Below are positions 14,972 to 22,522 of a stretch of DNA of 29,465 nucleotides, in pieces. The position numbers and the translations under genes are program-made. Every line of letters begins with the position of its first letter. The first letter of the stretch is position 1. Source of the stretch: JACCTI01 sp051005695 (GTDB taxonomy: Bacteria > Verrucomicrobiota > Verrucomicrobiia > Chthoniobacterales > UBA10450); contig JBPCJC010000020.1 of assembly GCA_051005695.1 (NCBI GenBank), positions 1 through 29,465 on the forward strand, given 5' to 3'. Under the pieces are notes generated by a model. It had not been told where the DNA came from and did no database searches. It saw only the letters and a program-made list of their open reading frames with translations.

Positions 14972-15366
14972 GGAAATACTCCGTCCGGTTTGGAGATGCA
15001 TGCTTCAATGAAATCATTCGCCGTCGCAGCGGTGATATCGTGTCTGTATCGCGCGCCTTCGGACCAGTCCTTCACCAGACTCCAGTTCAACTCAAGAACC
15101 GCGTTCGCCGCCATCGCCTCTTCAAGTTTGCTTTTTAGACCGCTCACATCCAAGAGTTTTTTGAGATCATGCACGTAGCTGTCGTTGACGAGTTTTTTGT
15201 CAGGAAAATCGTGTTCTCTTATCTGGCTCGCGATCGACGCTTTCAACGCACACTCTACCGCGTATCCCATCAAATAATAGGCCCCGCAGTGGAATCCGCC
15301 TTGGCTGAGGTAGCGCGCCTCCTCAATTCTAAGCTCGGCAAGGGCTTTCAGATCGTCGCGATTCAC
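14950..15366 (-). CDS. HEPN-domain protein
   Basis: A 138-residue helical protein that fits the HEPN superfamily: LAELRIEEARYLSQGGFH..AYYLMGYAVECALKA at residues 9-43 is the usual helix pair, and YVHDLKKLL (64-72) and ARYRHD (105-110) occupy the later conserved positions. Many HEPN proteins are RNases with an R-x4-6-H motif in toxin-antitoxin or phage-defence systems; here only RYRH is seen, so catalysis is not assured. I place the start at GTG 15366 (MNRDDLKALAEL), as the extension to 15429 lies over the methyltransferase remnant. It is the first gene of a two-gene minus-strand operon and abuts that remnant. Confidence 0.75.
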   Translation of the reverse strand: MNRDDLKALAELRIEEARYLSQGGFHCGAYYLMGYAVECALKASIASQIREHDFPDKKLVNDSYVHDLKKLLDVSGLKSKLEEAMAANAVLELNWSLVKDWSEGARYRHDITAATANDFIEACISKPDGVFPWLTNWW

Positions 15367-15414
15367 GGCCGAAGAATGTTGCGTGCGGGAGCGCCCGACT
15401 TTCAATGCAATTCT

Positions 15415-16077
15415 AAAGTGCCAGCGCAAAAACTCGGGCGCAAATGGATCGGCATCGATGTCACCTACCTCGCCATCAATCTCATCAAGCGCCGGCTAAA
15501 AGACGCCTTCGGCGACGAGATTGCCTTCGAAGAACGTGGCCACCCACCGATTTCGAAAGCGCGAAACGTCTCGCCGAGCTGAACAAGTTTCAATTTCAGC
15601 AGTGGGCACTGTCACTGTTGATGCGCGCCGTTGAAAGAAGGCGATGGCCAAGGCACCGATCGCGGCGTCGATGGTTTGCTCTACTTCTACGAGCGCGGCG
15701 AACCAAAAGCCGGTAAGAAATCGGGCGCTCCCGCCGCCGCCGACGCGCGCCGCGAAAAGATCATCATTCAGGTAAAAGGCGGCGGAGTGCAGCGCAACGA
15801 CGTCGCCACCTTGTTAGGCGACATCAATAACCAGAAAGCCGCCGCCGGCGTTCTCATTACCCTCGAAAAACCCAGCAAACCGATGCGCGAAGAAGCGATC
15901 GACGCTGGCCGTTATACCTCCAAGCTCTGGCACCAGAAAGACTATCCGCGCATTCAACTACTAACTATCGAAGGCTTGCTCAACGGCACCGAACGCATCG
16001 ACGCGCCCCCGCAAGTCAACCCCTTCGCCATGGCCGCGCGCGAATCGAGCAGCGCGAAGCAAACGGAGCTGCTATGA
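15415..16077 (+). pseudogene. DNA methyltransferase remnant with C-terminal Mrr-like domain
   Basis: Three frames together give the C-terminal half of a site-specific DNA methyltransferase. First frame: AQKLGRKWIGIDVTYLAINL (from 15424), the end of the Rossmann fold after the lost catalytic FCGSGT-type motif. After a shift near 15543: DFESAKRLAELNKFQFQQWA. After further shifts near 15617-15632: EGDGQGTDRGVDGLLYFY and IIIQVKGGGVQRNDVATLLG, the nuclease-like tail with D...VK residues, then NPFAMAARES to the stop. The longest open piece is 15631-16077. The whole N-terminal part is missing and the HEPN operon lies where it should be. The gene cannot make an active methyltransferase as it stands. 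Confidence 0.8.
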
Positions 16078-16355
16078 CCAAGGATGAGTCTGCGGAATTT
16101 CACTGCACGCAGGGGCGATGGCAGAAGCCATATTGGCTGGTTATTTCCTTCGGGAAAGCCGAGTGGATTGCGCCAGTTCATTTATTTTCAGCGGGCCGCG
16201 CGCCGGCTTTCCAAAACTTCAGTGAAGAAGCGTTTCAAGAGATGCAGAAGGAGCAGACGAGAATGCCCGTCAAGATTGTGCACAAGCGTCGGCAAATGTG
16301 GTGGTGGTTCCAGAATGCATTCTATTTCCATTCTGCCGAGGAAGGCGATCCTTAG
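16074..16355 (+). CDS. Small protein coupled to the methyltransferase remnant, cut by an in-frame TAG
   Basis: A 93-residue ORF whose ATG overlaps the previous stop (ATGA) and has GGAG a few bases upstream, so it was built as a coupled downstream gene. It contains GRWQKPYWLVISFGKAEW and, near the end, RRQMWWWFQNAFYFHSAEEG. The same frame continues straight past the TAG at 16353-16355 for 31 more sensible residues, so the ORF appears to be truncated by one point change (CAG to TAG). I cannot name the family; small proteins of this look with a Trp-rich block and a Lys/Arg-rich helix occur beside restriction-modification genes. Confidence 0.55.
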   Translation: MTKDESAEFHCTQGRWQKPYWLVISFGKAEWIAPVHLFSAGRAPAFQNFSEEAFQEMQKEQTRMPVKIVHKRRQMWWWFQNAFYFHSAEEGDP

Positions 16356-16451
16356 GTGATCAAAGGTCTAATCCTACAAAAGGAACTTAGGGAGAATAAG
16401 CGGCGCGAAAAGGCGCGACAGGTTGCTCTTGAGGACGAGAATCAAAACTAG
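16356..16451 (+). pseudogene. C-terminal continuation of the small ORF beyond the TAG
   Basis: In frame with the preceding ORF, 31 codons read VIKGLILQKELRENKRREKA and on to a TAG at 16449. This is a charged helix that makes a natural C-terminus for the 93-residue ORF. A separate mini-gene from the GTG at 16356 is possible, but no ribosome binding site favours it. Confidence 0.4.
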
Positions 16452-16460
16452 CGTTTACTC

Positions 16461-17069
16461 ATGCCGTCCGAATTAATCACGCCCGAAGGATTGATCACAG
16501 GAACCGCGGCTAAGCTCCTATATGACGTATTTGGCGACACCGCGAAAATGCTGGGCCGCAAGCTTTCAGGATACTCGGAAGCCGGAGTGAACAATCTTGA
16601 GCATGTTCTGAAAAGAGCTTATCACCGCCAACAATTAACGGGCAAGGGCTCTGGTTCTGTGCCGCCACGAGTGATTCAGCACCTATTGCCCGAGGCTTAC
16701 TTTTGCCAAGACCAAATCCAGGCCGAATACTTGGGAGGTATCTTGGCCTCTTCAAAAGGCCCCGTGGCGCGAGATGATCGGGCAGTGTCTCATATCGCAC
16801 TGCTTTCTGCGCTATCGACCTACCAGATTAGGACACACTATTTGCTCTACAGTGCGATACTGCGGTGGGATGGAAAATATGCGGATCAATTGGACAGGTG
16901 GCTGTCTCCGCATCGCGGAATCACGGTTGCCATCGCTGAGAAAGACTATCAAACGGCGATGGATTTTGCGCCGCAGGAGCCGGCTCCCGCCATTTGTCAG
17001 CACATCTTCACGGGCCTAGAGGAACGAGGGCTTTCCGAGGGAGGTTTGTTGGTTGTCCCGCATGATTAA
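16461..17069 (+). CDS. Abi-alpha/DUF4393-like protein, cut by an in-frame TAA
   Basis: A 202-residue ORF. The N-terminus (GTAAKLLYDVFGDTAKMLGR) is an amphipathic helix, and the middle has VPPRVIQHLLPEAYFCQDQI.AEYLGGILASS...DDRAVSHIALLSALSTYQ. This order (a Pro-Leu block, then a residue-spaced LGG.LAS block, then LSALS) resembles the Abi-alpha/DUF4393 group of phage-resistance proteins; the match is from memory and loose. The frame carries on past TAA 17067 with clearly protein-like sequence to 17264, so the original product was probably about 267 residues. It follows the broken methyltransferase cluster and precedes a broken nuclease-like gene. Confidence 0.5.
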   Translation: MPSELITPEGLITGTAAKLLYDVFGDTAKMLGRKLSGYSEAGVNNLEHVLKRAYHRQQLTGKGSGSVPPRVIQHLLPEAYFCQDQIQAEYLGGILASSKGPVARDDRAVSHIALLSALSTYQIRTHYLLYSAILRWDGKYADQLDRWLSPHRGITVAIAEKDYQTAMDFAPQEPAPAICQHIFTGLEERGLSEGGLLVVPHD

Positions 17070-17264
17070 CAAATCCACGGACAACCGGATCCACCTTTTC
17101 GCTATTTCATTCCGACCATTCTTGGAATTGAGCTTTTCATGTGGGGTCTCGGCCACGGAGATCAAACGATGGAAGCGTTCACGCGCGCGTTGCTTAACGA
17201 AGTTGAACTTCCGGATACGATTAAACCCATACATATCGAGCTTGGGCGCGTGTCTTGGGGTTAA
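17070..17264 (+). pseudogene. C-terminal part of the Abi-like gene beyond an in-frame TAA
   Basis: Directly after TAA 17067-17069, and in the same frame, 64 codons read QIHGQPDPPFRYFIPTILGI, then ELFMWGLGHGD, TRALLNEVELPD, and end VSWG with TAA at 17262. The hydrophobic and charged residues alternate as in a folded domain and the frame is open throughout. A single CAA-to-TAA change would explain the break. No good start codon or ribosome binding site marks it as a separate gene. Confidence 0.55.
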
Positions 17265-17286
17265 CTCCGTAAATCTGAAGTTCGAG

Positions 17287-17859
17287 ATGCCTAACGACGC
17301 CATCTATCTCATTTCCGATTCCGGCGAACTTCAGCGGGTGGAACACCAGCTTTACAAGAGCGAGGACATTCTCCAACAACTCGTCGCGAAACATCCCGAA
17401 GTGCTGGCTGGAGATCAGATCGACCCGGAAGCGCCGATCAAATGGCTCTTACTGCGTCGGGAGGCGGCGATTCCAGATACGGCTGGTGGTCAAGACAGAT
17501 GGCGGCTCGATCATCTCTTACTCGATCAATTCGGTGTCCCAACGCTCGTCGAGGTAAAGCGAAGCAGCGACACGCGCATTCGCCGAAAAGTCATCGGACA
17601 GATGCTCGACTATGTGGCGAATGCGCAGGCCTATTGGGCGGCCGGGAGAATGCGGCAGATGCTCGCGGACGAGATCGGCTCTCTTGACGCGGCGGACGCG
17701 CGGCTGGCAGAGCACCTGGGTCTCGGGGTGGACTTGGAATCGAAGAGCACTGAGGTCGAGCGCTTCTGGCAAAAAGTGGAAGCCAATCTGCGGGACGGGA
17801 ATGTCCGGCTCCTGTTTGTCGCCGATGAACTGCCCGCGCGAGTTGCGCCGGTTAATTGA
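17287..17859 (+). CDS. PD-(D/E)XK nuclease-like protein, 3' end lost by frameshift
   Basis: A 190-residue ORF with a nuclease-like core: Asp75 in RWRLDHLLLD, the E-x-K pair in LVEVKRSS (Glu89, Lys91) and Gln105 in KVIGQMLDYVAN fit the PD-(D/E)XK fold, as in DUF91/NucS-like and Mrr-like proteins. After LLFVADELP the frame fails and stops at 17857. The expected continuation ELRRLIEFLNEQ is in the next frame, so one extra C in CTGCCCGCGCGAG (about 17831-17834) is the likely cause. The ATG at 17287 is chosen since the longer frame from 17053 covers the remnant of the previous gene. The ATG is part of a 9-mer site (ATGCCTAACGAC). Confidence 0.65.
   Translation: MPNDAIYLISDSGELQRVEHQLYKSEDILQQLVAKHPEVLAGDQIDPEAPIKWLLLRREAAIPDTAGGQDRWRLDHLLLDQFGVPTLVEVKRSSDTRIRRKVIGQMLDYVANAQAYWAAGRMRQMLADEIGSLDAADARLAEHLGLGVDLESKSTEVERFWQKVEANLRDGNVRLLFVADELPARVAPVN
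17289..17297 (-). repeat. Dispersed 9-mer TCGTTAGGC, copy 8 (at a start codon)
   Basis: Exact copy whose first base (on the plus strand, GCCTAACGA) is the G of the start ATG of the nuclease-like gene. It is read (AT)G CCT AAC GA(C), Met-Pro-Asn-Asp. Confidence 0.8.
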
Positions 17860-18025
17860 ATTCCTTAACGAGCAATTTACGAAGATAGAGGTTCTTGGTG
17901 TGGAGTTGCGCCAATACGTCGGTCAAGGAATCAAGGCGCTGGTGCCGCGCGTCCAAGACGGCTCGGCAAGCGTAATTGCTTGCTACGCGTCCTGCGGAAG
18001 TCTAGGAAAGGGAAGCCAAGGGTAG
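17858..18025 (+). pseudogene. Frameshifted C-terminal part of the nuclease-like gene
   Basis: In the +1 frame the sequence reads RELRRLIEFLNEQFTKIEVL and on to ELRQYVGQGIKALVPRV, a block that I know from the C-terminal part of this nuclease-like family. It then turns into unlike sequence (VQDGSASVIACYASCGS) and stops at 18023. The family usually goes on after LVPRV, so the 3' end seems truncated as well, close to the start of the NHL protein gene. Confidence 0.6.
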
Positions 18026-18050
18026 TTTTTGCTTACGCCGGGTGTTTTCC

Positions 18051-20297
18051 ATGCGCAAATTTTTCTTTCATTCGCTTCTGGCGGTTTGTTTCGCGCAGGT
18101 CAGCTATCAGTCGGTGCGCGCACAGACGCCGGTGGGTTACGAGCCTTATGCTTTCGCGACGCTCGCCGGGCTCCCGCCCGGAAAGACGGAGGGCCAGGGC
18201 GCGGCGGCGCGTTTTCAGCGACCGCAAAGCGCGGTTTGCGACAGTGCGGGGAATGTCTATGTGGTGGATGGGAACAATCATTCGATTCGCAAAGTGACGC
18301 CGGCGGGTGAGGTGAGCACCTTCGCGGGGCGAAGTGGGGTGAGCGGCTATGCGGAAGGGCAGGGGGACGCCGCGCGGTTTTATTACCCGATGGGGATCGC
18401 GATCGATGCTGCGGGTAATTTCTGGGTCGCCGATTCCGGGAACGCGGCCATCCGGAAGATAACGCCTTCCGGGTTGGTCTCTACCTTTGTCGGCGGAACT
18501 GTAGGAACCGGGAGTGCGGATGGGTTCTATTATTTAGCAGGCATCGCCGTCGATAAGGACGGAAGCATTTATGTGACGGATGACGAAACGGTCCGCAAGA
18601 TCACGCCGGCGGGAGTGGTGAGCACTCTGTCCGGTATGCCCGGCTGCCCTGGCTATCAGAACGGACCGGGCACCCAGGCACGGTTCGATGGGGCCGCGGG
18701 CATCGTGGTGACGAACAATGGTTACATCGTCGTCGCAGATGCCAATAACGGGATCATCCGGGTGGTCGATTCGACGGGTTACACAGTAGATTTTTCCTAT
18801 ATTCCTTTCACCGGCAACCAAACCGAAGATAGCGTCCCTTACGACCTGCCCACGGGTCTGGCAATCGATGGTGTCGGAAACGTCTTTGTCGCTGATGCGG
18901 GCGCCAGCACCGTTCGCGAGATTGTGCACGGGACGGGCGACGTCCATACCATCGCCGGATCTGGCATGGCCTTTCCTGGCAGCGTCGATGGGATTGGGAC
19001 GGCGGCTCGTTTTACCTATCCGACGGGCGCGGCTCTGGATAGTTTCGGGAATATCTACGTGACCGATACTTCGAATGCGACCGTCCGCAAGATCGACAGC
19101 AATTTCGTGGTCACGACTGTTGCCGGCCTCCCAACCCGGGGCATGGCCGATGGTCTCGGCAGCTCCGCGCGCTTCGCCGCGCCTGCAGGGGTGGCGGTCG
19201 ATCGCGCGGGCAATACATACGTCGCCGATGTGGAGAACGCGACGATCCGGAAGGTTACGCCCGGCGGAGCCGTCAGCACGCTCGCCGGACATCCGGGCGT
19301 GTACGGCAACGCGGATGGTAACGGCAGCGCCGCGCAATTCAGTGGTCCGCAAGGGGTGGCCGTTGACGGCGCTGGGAACGTCTTTGTCGCGGATACTTAT
19401 AATAGCGCTATCCGCAAAATCACGCCGACGGGCGATGTAAGCACGGTAGCCTCGGTGTTTTACATTGATATTCTTGGAAATTTTTTTTATGGAAGTCCAG
19501 ACGGCGTCGCTGTCGACGCTGCGGGCACTGTGTATGTCGCAGCCACGGCTATCAGCGCCATCTACAAAATCACGCCGGATGGGAACGTGAGTGTCTTCGC
19601 CGGTATGCCTGGTAAGACTGGCTTGGCGGATGGCACCGGCTCTGCGGCGCGGTTCAATCATCCGTGGGGCATGGCCTTGGATGTGGGCGGAAATATTTTC
19701 GTCGCGGACTCGCATAACCGGAAAATCCGCAAAATAACGCCCGAAGGGGTGGTCACGAGCATTGGTACGGACGGGATTTATCCGCTGGGCGTCACTGTGG
19801 ACAAACAAGGTGGCATATTGTTTACCTCCTTGGCCGATCTGGCCATCCGTAGAATCTCGCCCGGCGGGGGCATCAACATCGTCGCCGGTGACGATGTCGA
19901 GCGACAGCACGCCGATGGCATCGGAAGCGACGCGCGTTTCTGGCGGCCCTCTGGCATGGCCACGGATCAGGCAGGTAATGTTTACGTGGCAGATACGCAC
20001 AACAACGTCATCCGCGTGGGCCTCCTCGCGCCGGCCGCGCCTGGTCTCACTCGGTTACCGCAAAGCCACCACTTGTTAGTCGCCGGGAAGACGGCGGCGA
20101 ATGCCACCGTGGACCTGATGGCTAGCACGGAGTTGACCAGCGGTTATACGACGATCGCGACAACGATTGCGGATGCCGGTGGTAACTATCAGTTTGAGGA
20201 TGCGGGTAATGGCTCGTTCGCGCATCGCTTTTACGAGGCTGCGGTTCACGTGCCGGTGCCTCCAGCGTCTCCCGCGAAGACTGCGAGCAGGCGTTAG
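18051..20297 (+). CDS. Secreted NHL-repeat beta-propeller protein
   Basis: A 748-residue exported protein. The signal peptide (1 to about 25, SVRA before QTP) is followed by about twelve NHL-type repeats of the pattern GN.YVAD..N..IRK.TP.G.VST.AG, each about 50-60 residues apart, enough for two six-bladed propellers. Several blades add an Ala-Arg-Phe motif (GSAARF...P.G.A.D). The last 80 residues are different: a PGLTRLPQSHHLLV linker and a domain with DLMAST.LTSGYTT...A..GNYQFED....HRFYEA, like the C-terminal modules of other verrucomicrobial secreted proteins. Propellers of this kind bind proteins or carbohydrates or have lyase activity; none is evident. I use ATG 18051, not the GTG at 18042. 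Confidence 0.88.
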   Translation: MRKFFFHSLLAVCFAQVSYQSVRAQTPVGYEPYAFATLAGLPPGKTEGQGAAARFQRPQSAVCDSAGNVYVVDGNNHSIRKVTPAGEVSTFAGRSGVSGYAEGQGDAARFYYPMGIAIDAAGNFWVADSGNAAIRKITPSGLVSTFVGGTVGTGSADGFYYLAGIAVDKDGSIYVTDDETVRKITPAGVVSTLSGMPGCPGYQNGPGTQARFDGAAGIVVTNNGYIVVADANNGIIRVVDSTGYTVDFSYIPFTGNQTEDSVPYDLPTGLAIDGVGNVFVADAGASTVREIVHGTGDVHTIAGSGMAFPGSVDGIGTAARFTYPTGAALDSFGNIYVTDTSNATVRKIDSNFVVTTVAGLPTRGMADGLGSSARFAAPAGVAVDRAGNTYVADVENATIRKVTPGGAVSTLAGHPGVYGNADGNGSAAQFSGPQGVAVDGAGNVFVADTYNSAIRKITPTGDVSTVASVFYIDILGNFFYGSPDGVAVDAAGTVYVAATAISAIYKITPDGNVSVFAGMPGKTGLADGTGSAARFNHPWGMALDVGGNIFVADSHNRKIRKITPEGVVTSIGTDGIYPLGVTVDKQGGILFTSLADLAIRRISPGGGINIVAGDDVERQHADGIGSDARFWRPSGMATDQAGNVYVADTHNNVIRVGLLAPAAPGLTRLPQSHHLLVAGKTAANATVDLMASTELTSGYTTIATTIADAGGNYQFEDAGNGSFAHRFYEAAVHVPVPPASPAKTASRR

Positions 20298-20302
20298 TTC
20301 CG

Positions 20303-20530
20303 CTTAACGACTCAACCGCGCGGCCAGACGCAGCACTGATCGCGGCGTAAGGTGGACAATGAGCATGCCTACCTTCATCGCAGGACCGGGAACGACTAAC
20401 ACGCGGCCGGCTTCGACCGCGGTGAGCGTGTCGCGCACCATATCGGCGACATTAACGTAGAGGAACTCGAGTACGGCTTTCTTGTCGGCTTCGGGGGGCT
20501 GGCCGACTGGTCGATCTCGGTGTGCACCGG
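20303..20530 (-). pseudogene. C-terminal remnant of a short-chain dehydrogenase
   Basis: The minus strand encodes the end of an SDR-type protein. One frame reads VHTEID, the usual post-catalytic P-G-x-V-x-T-E-F element, and after a one-base shift comes EADKKAVLEFLYVNVADMVR and TLTAVEAGRVLVVPGPAMKV, ending VLRLAARLSR and TAA at 20303. The last block is typical of the C-terminal region of these NAD(P)-dependent oxidoreductases. The nucleotide-binding TGxxxGxG and the YxxxK parts are absent; the sequence upstream is low-complexity and then the 21-bp array. The stop codon lies in a one-mismatch 9-mer (TCGTTAAGC). Confidence 0.55.
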
Positions 20531-20621
20531 GCGGGTGAGGCGGGATCGGAGGTGATGTTTTGGGCCATAAGGATGGCGATGGTGGAGGAGAAGGGGAGGA
20601 AAGGCGAGCTTTTGCGGAATT

Positions 20622-20843
20622 TTGGGCTTCGGCTGGCTAAGTGACGGCTTCTTGGGCTTCGGCTGGCTAAGTGACGGCTTCGGCGGGCGAAAATGGGACT
20701 TTGGTGACTGGAAAAAGTGGTCCGGCGGGTGGAAGAAGTGCTCGGGCGATTTGCGCTGAGCGGTGCGGCGGGTGGAGAAGGTGCTTCGGCGGGCGGAGTG
20801 GGTGGTCGGGGTGGCGAGGGTGCGGATTCCAGGGAGGACTTCG
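20622..20843 (+). repeat. Array of degenerate 21-bp tandem units (array 2)
   Basis: It starts with a 30-base tandem duplication (20622-20651 and 20652-20681, units beginning TTGGGCTTCGGCTGGC). From 20655 there are eight or nine consecutive 21-base units (20655, 20676, 20697, 20718, 20739, 20760, 20781, 20802, 20823) with a core like CTTCGGCGGGTGG and an A-tract such as GGAAAAAG or GGAAGAAG. The core matches that of array 1, but there it lies on the opposite strand. Gap 20298-21184 thus holds an SDR remnant, this array, an imperfect inverted repeat at 20910-20971 and a short dispersed-repeat-like stretch at 21041-21071; no gene was recognised. Confidence 0.75.
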
Positions 20844-20909
20844 TCAAGGGGAAATGGGAGGCCGGAGGGGGGAAGTTGGGGACCGGGAGAGGATTCCTCT
20901 CGCAAAGGT

Positions 20910-20971
20910 CGCCACGGCCGCGAAGGGTTTGGGCCGAATGCTGATGCTTTGCGACCTCGGCGACCGTGGCG
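20910..20971. repeat. Imperfect inverted repeat
   Basis: Arms at 20910-20926 (CGCCACGGCCGCGAAGG) and 20955-20971 (CCTCGGCGACCGTGGCG) pair at 14 of 17 positions around a 28-base loop. This would fold as a long hairpin and looks like a REP- or MITE-type element rather than a terminator, as no T-tract follows. Confidence 0.5.
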
Positions 20972-21040
20972 TGAGGCTGGGGAGCAGAGGGGTGGTTGGT
21001 TGGTTTTTGGGGTTCGGTAGGCCTAGGGGGCCTGGGTGGG

Positions 21041-21071
21041 GTCCCTCGCCGTCTTCGCGGCTCGGGATGAC
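21041..21071 (-). repeat. Dispersed-repeat-like stretch
   Basis: On the minus strand this begins GTCATCCCGAGCCGCGAAG and ends with GAGGGAC. It looks like the GTCATCC(T/C)GAGC..GAAG...GGAC family of short repeats scattered through many environmental bacterial genomes, which give spurious CHPE..-type ORFs. Identification is by eye only. Confidence 0.35.
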
Positions 21072-21184
21072 AAGAGTAAGACGGTGGGCGTGCGGAGGCG
21101 GTGGGTGGCGCGGGGCAACTGTGCGTTCTGGTATTGGGCGACATTGCGGTTGCGGGATTCGGCGCGCGCATCTTATAAGAGGGC

Positions 21185-22522
21185 GTGGAGAATCAAGGTC
21201 GCCGCGAGGGTTTGAGGCCGGGGACGGGGGCGAATGTGGCGCTGCCGCCAGGGACGACGCAGCAGACGCTGGCGATTATCATGGGGGGCGGGGCGGGGAC
21301 GCGCTTGTTCCCGTTAACGAAGGATCGCTCCAAGCCGGCGGTGCCGCTGGGCGGGAAGTATCGGCTGGTGGATATCCCGATCTCGAATTGTCTGAACTCG
21401 GGGCTGCGCTCGATCTATGTGCTGACGCAGTTCAATACGATGTCGCTCCATCGCCATATCCAGGCGAGCTACAAGTTCGATAATTTCTCGCGCAGTTTTG
21501 TGGATATCCTGGCGGCGCAGCAGACGCCGGAACATTCGGATTGGTACCAGGGGACGGCGGACGCGGTCCGGCAGAATATGCGCTATTTCCTGGAGCGGCC
21601 GTTTGATTACTACATCATCCTGAGCGGGGATCAGCTCTACCGGATGGATTTCCGGTCGCTGCTGCACCAGCACATTCGCTCGGGGGCGGAGATCACGCTG
21701 GCGACGAAACCGGTGCCGCGCAGTCAGGCGTCCGATTTCGGGATTATGGAGAGCGATAGCGAACGCCGGATCACGCGCTTCGTGGAAAAGCCGAAGGAGG
21801 CGGAGGTGCTGGATGGGTTAAAGATGGGGCCGGAGCTGTTGGCCTCGATCGGGTCGGCGGCGGATGAGGAATTGTTCCAGGCGTCGATGGGGATTTACGT
21901 TTTCAATCGCGAGGTGCTGGTGGAGTGCCTGGCCAATGACATGGTGGATTTCGGCAAGCACATCATCCCGCACGCGATCACGGAGCGGCAGGTGAATGCG
22001 TATATCTTTAATGGCTACTGGGAGGATATCGGGACGATCCGGGCGTTCTACGAGGCGAATCTGGACCTGACGGATCTGCTCCCGAAGTACAGTTTTTTCG
22101 AGGCGGATGCGCCGATCTATACGCATCCGCGGTTTCTGCCCGGGAGCAAGATGAACGGGGCGGCGCTGCGGCAGGCGATCATCGCGGATGGCTGCATTAT
22201 TTCCGATGCACACATCGAGCGCTCGGTGATCGGGGTGCGGAGTGTGATCCGGACGGGCGCGACGATTCGCAACAGCATCGTGATGGGTGCGGATTACTAC
22301 GAGACGGATGCGAACTCGCCGCGCGGAATCCCGCCGATCGGGGTGGGACGCAATTGTGTGATCGATCGCGCGATCATCGACAAGAATGCGCGGATCGCGG
22401 ACGGGGTGGTGATTACCCCGGAAGGGAAACCGGAGAACCTGGACGCGGGAAATTATTTCATCCGCGACGGGATCGTGGTGGTGCCGAAGAACGCGGTCAT
22501 CCCCGCGGGCTTCTGGATTTAA
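21185..22522 (+). CDS. glgC: Glucose-1-phosphate adenylyltransferase (ADP-glucose pyrophosphorylase)
   Basis: A 445-residue cytoplasmic enzyme that makes ADP-glucose from glucose 1-phosphate and ATP, the committed step of glycogen synthesis. AIIMGGGAGTRLFPLT is the nucleotide-binding loop; KPAVPLGGKYRLVDIPISNC, the SGDQLYRMDF metal/substrate site, FVEKP and GYWEDIGTI follow in the proper order, and the C-terminal left-handed beta-helix ends with the DGIVVV.K...IPAGF.I motif. The pattern is of the plant/cyanobacterial-like kind. The start is uncertain: GTG 21185 gives a 28-residue lead-in, while GTG 21236 (MALPPGTT) has a G-rich box 5 bases upstream and fits the family length better. Stop codons of glgC and the convergent lipoprotein gene overlap in TTTAA. 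Confidence 0.95.
   Translation: MENQGRREGLRPGTGANVALPPGTTQQTLAIIMGGGAGTRLFPLTKDRSKPAVPLGGKYRLVDIPISNCLNSGLRSIYVLTQFNTMSLHRHIQASYKFDNFSRSFVDILAAQQTPEHSDWYQGTADAVRQNMRYFLERPFDYYIILSGDQLYRMDFRSLLHQHIRSGAEITLATKPVPRSQASDFGIMESDSERRITRFVEKPKEAEVLDGLKMGPELLASIGSAADEELFQASMGIYVFNREVLVECLANDMVDFGKHIIPHAITERQVNAYIFNGYWEDIGTIRAFYEANLDLTDLLPKYSFFEADAPIYTHPRFLPGSKMNGAALRQAIIADGCIISDAHIERSVIGVRSVIRTGATIRNSIVMGADYYETDANSPRGIPPIGVGRNCVIDRAIIDKNARIADGVVITPEGKPENLDAGNYFIRDGIVVVPKNAVIPAGFWI

Noticed and set aside
16353..17069. Stop-codon reassignment as a general code change
   Set aside because: Genes in the same window end properly at TAA and TAG (for example dsbD, rpsI, proS), so a different code for the organism is excluded; only local suppression remains possible.
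18534..20000. 488-codon open frame on the minus strand
   Set aside because: It lies fully antisense to the NHL-repeat gene, whose repeated GC-rich codons keep the opposite frame open. Its translation is Arg/His/Asp-rich without domains.
20671..21483. 270-codon open frame running from array 2 into glgC
   Set aside because: Out of frame with glgC and Gly/Arg-rich; open because of array periodicity and high GC.
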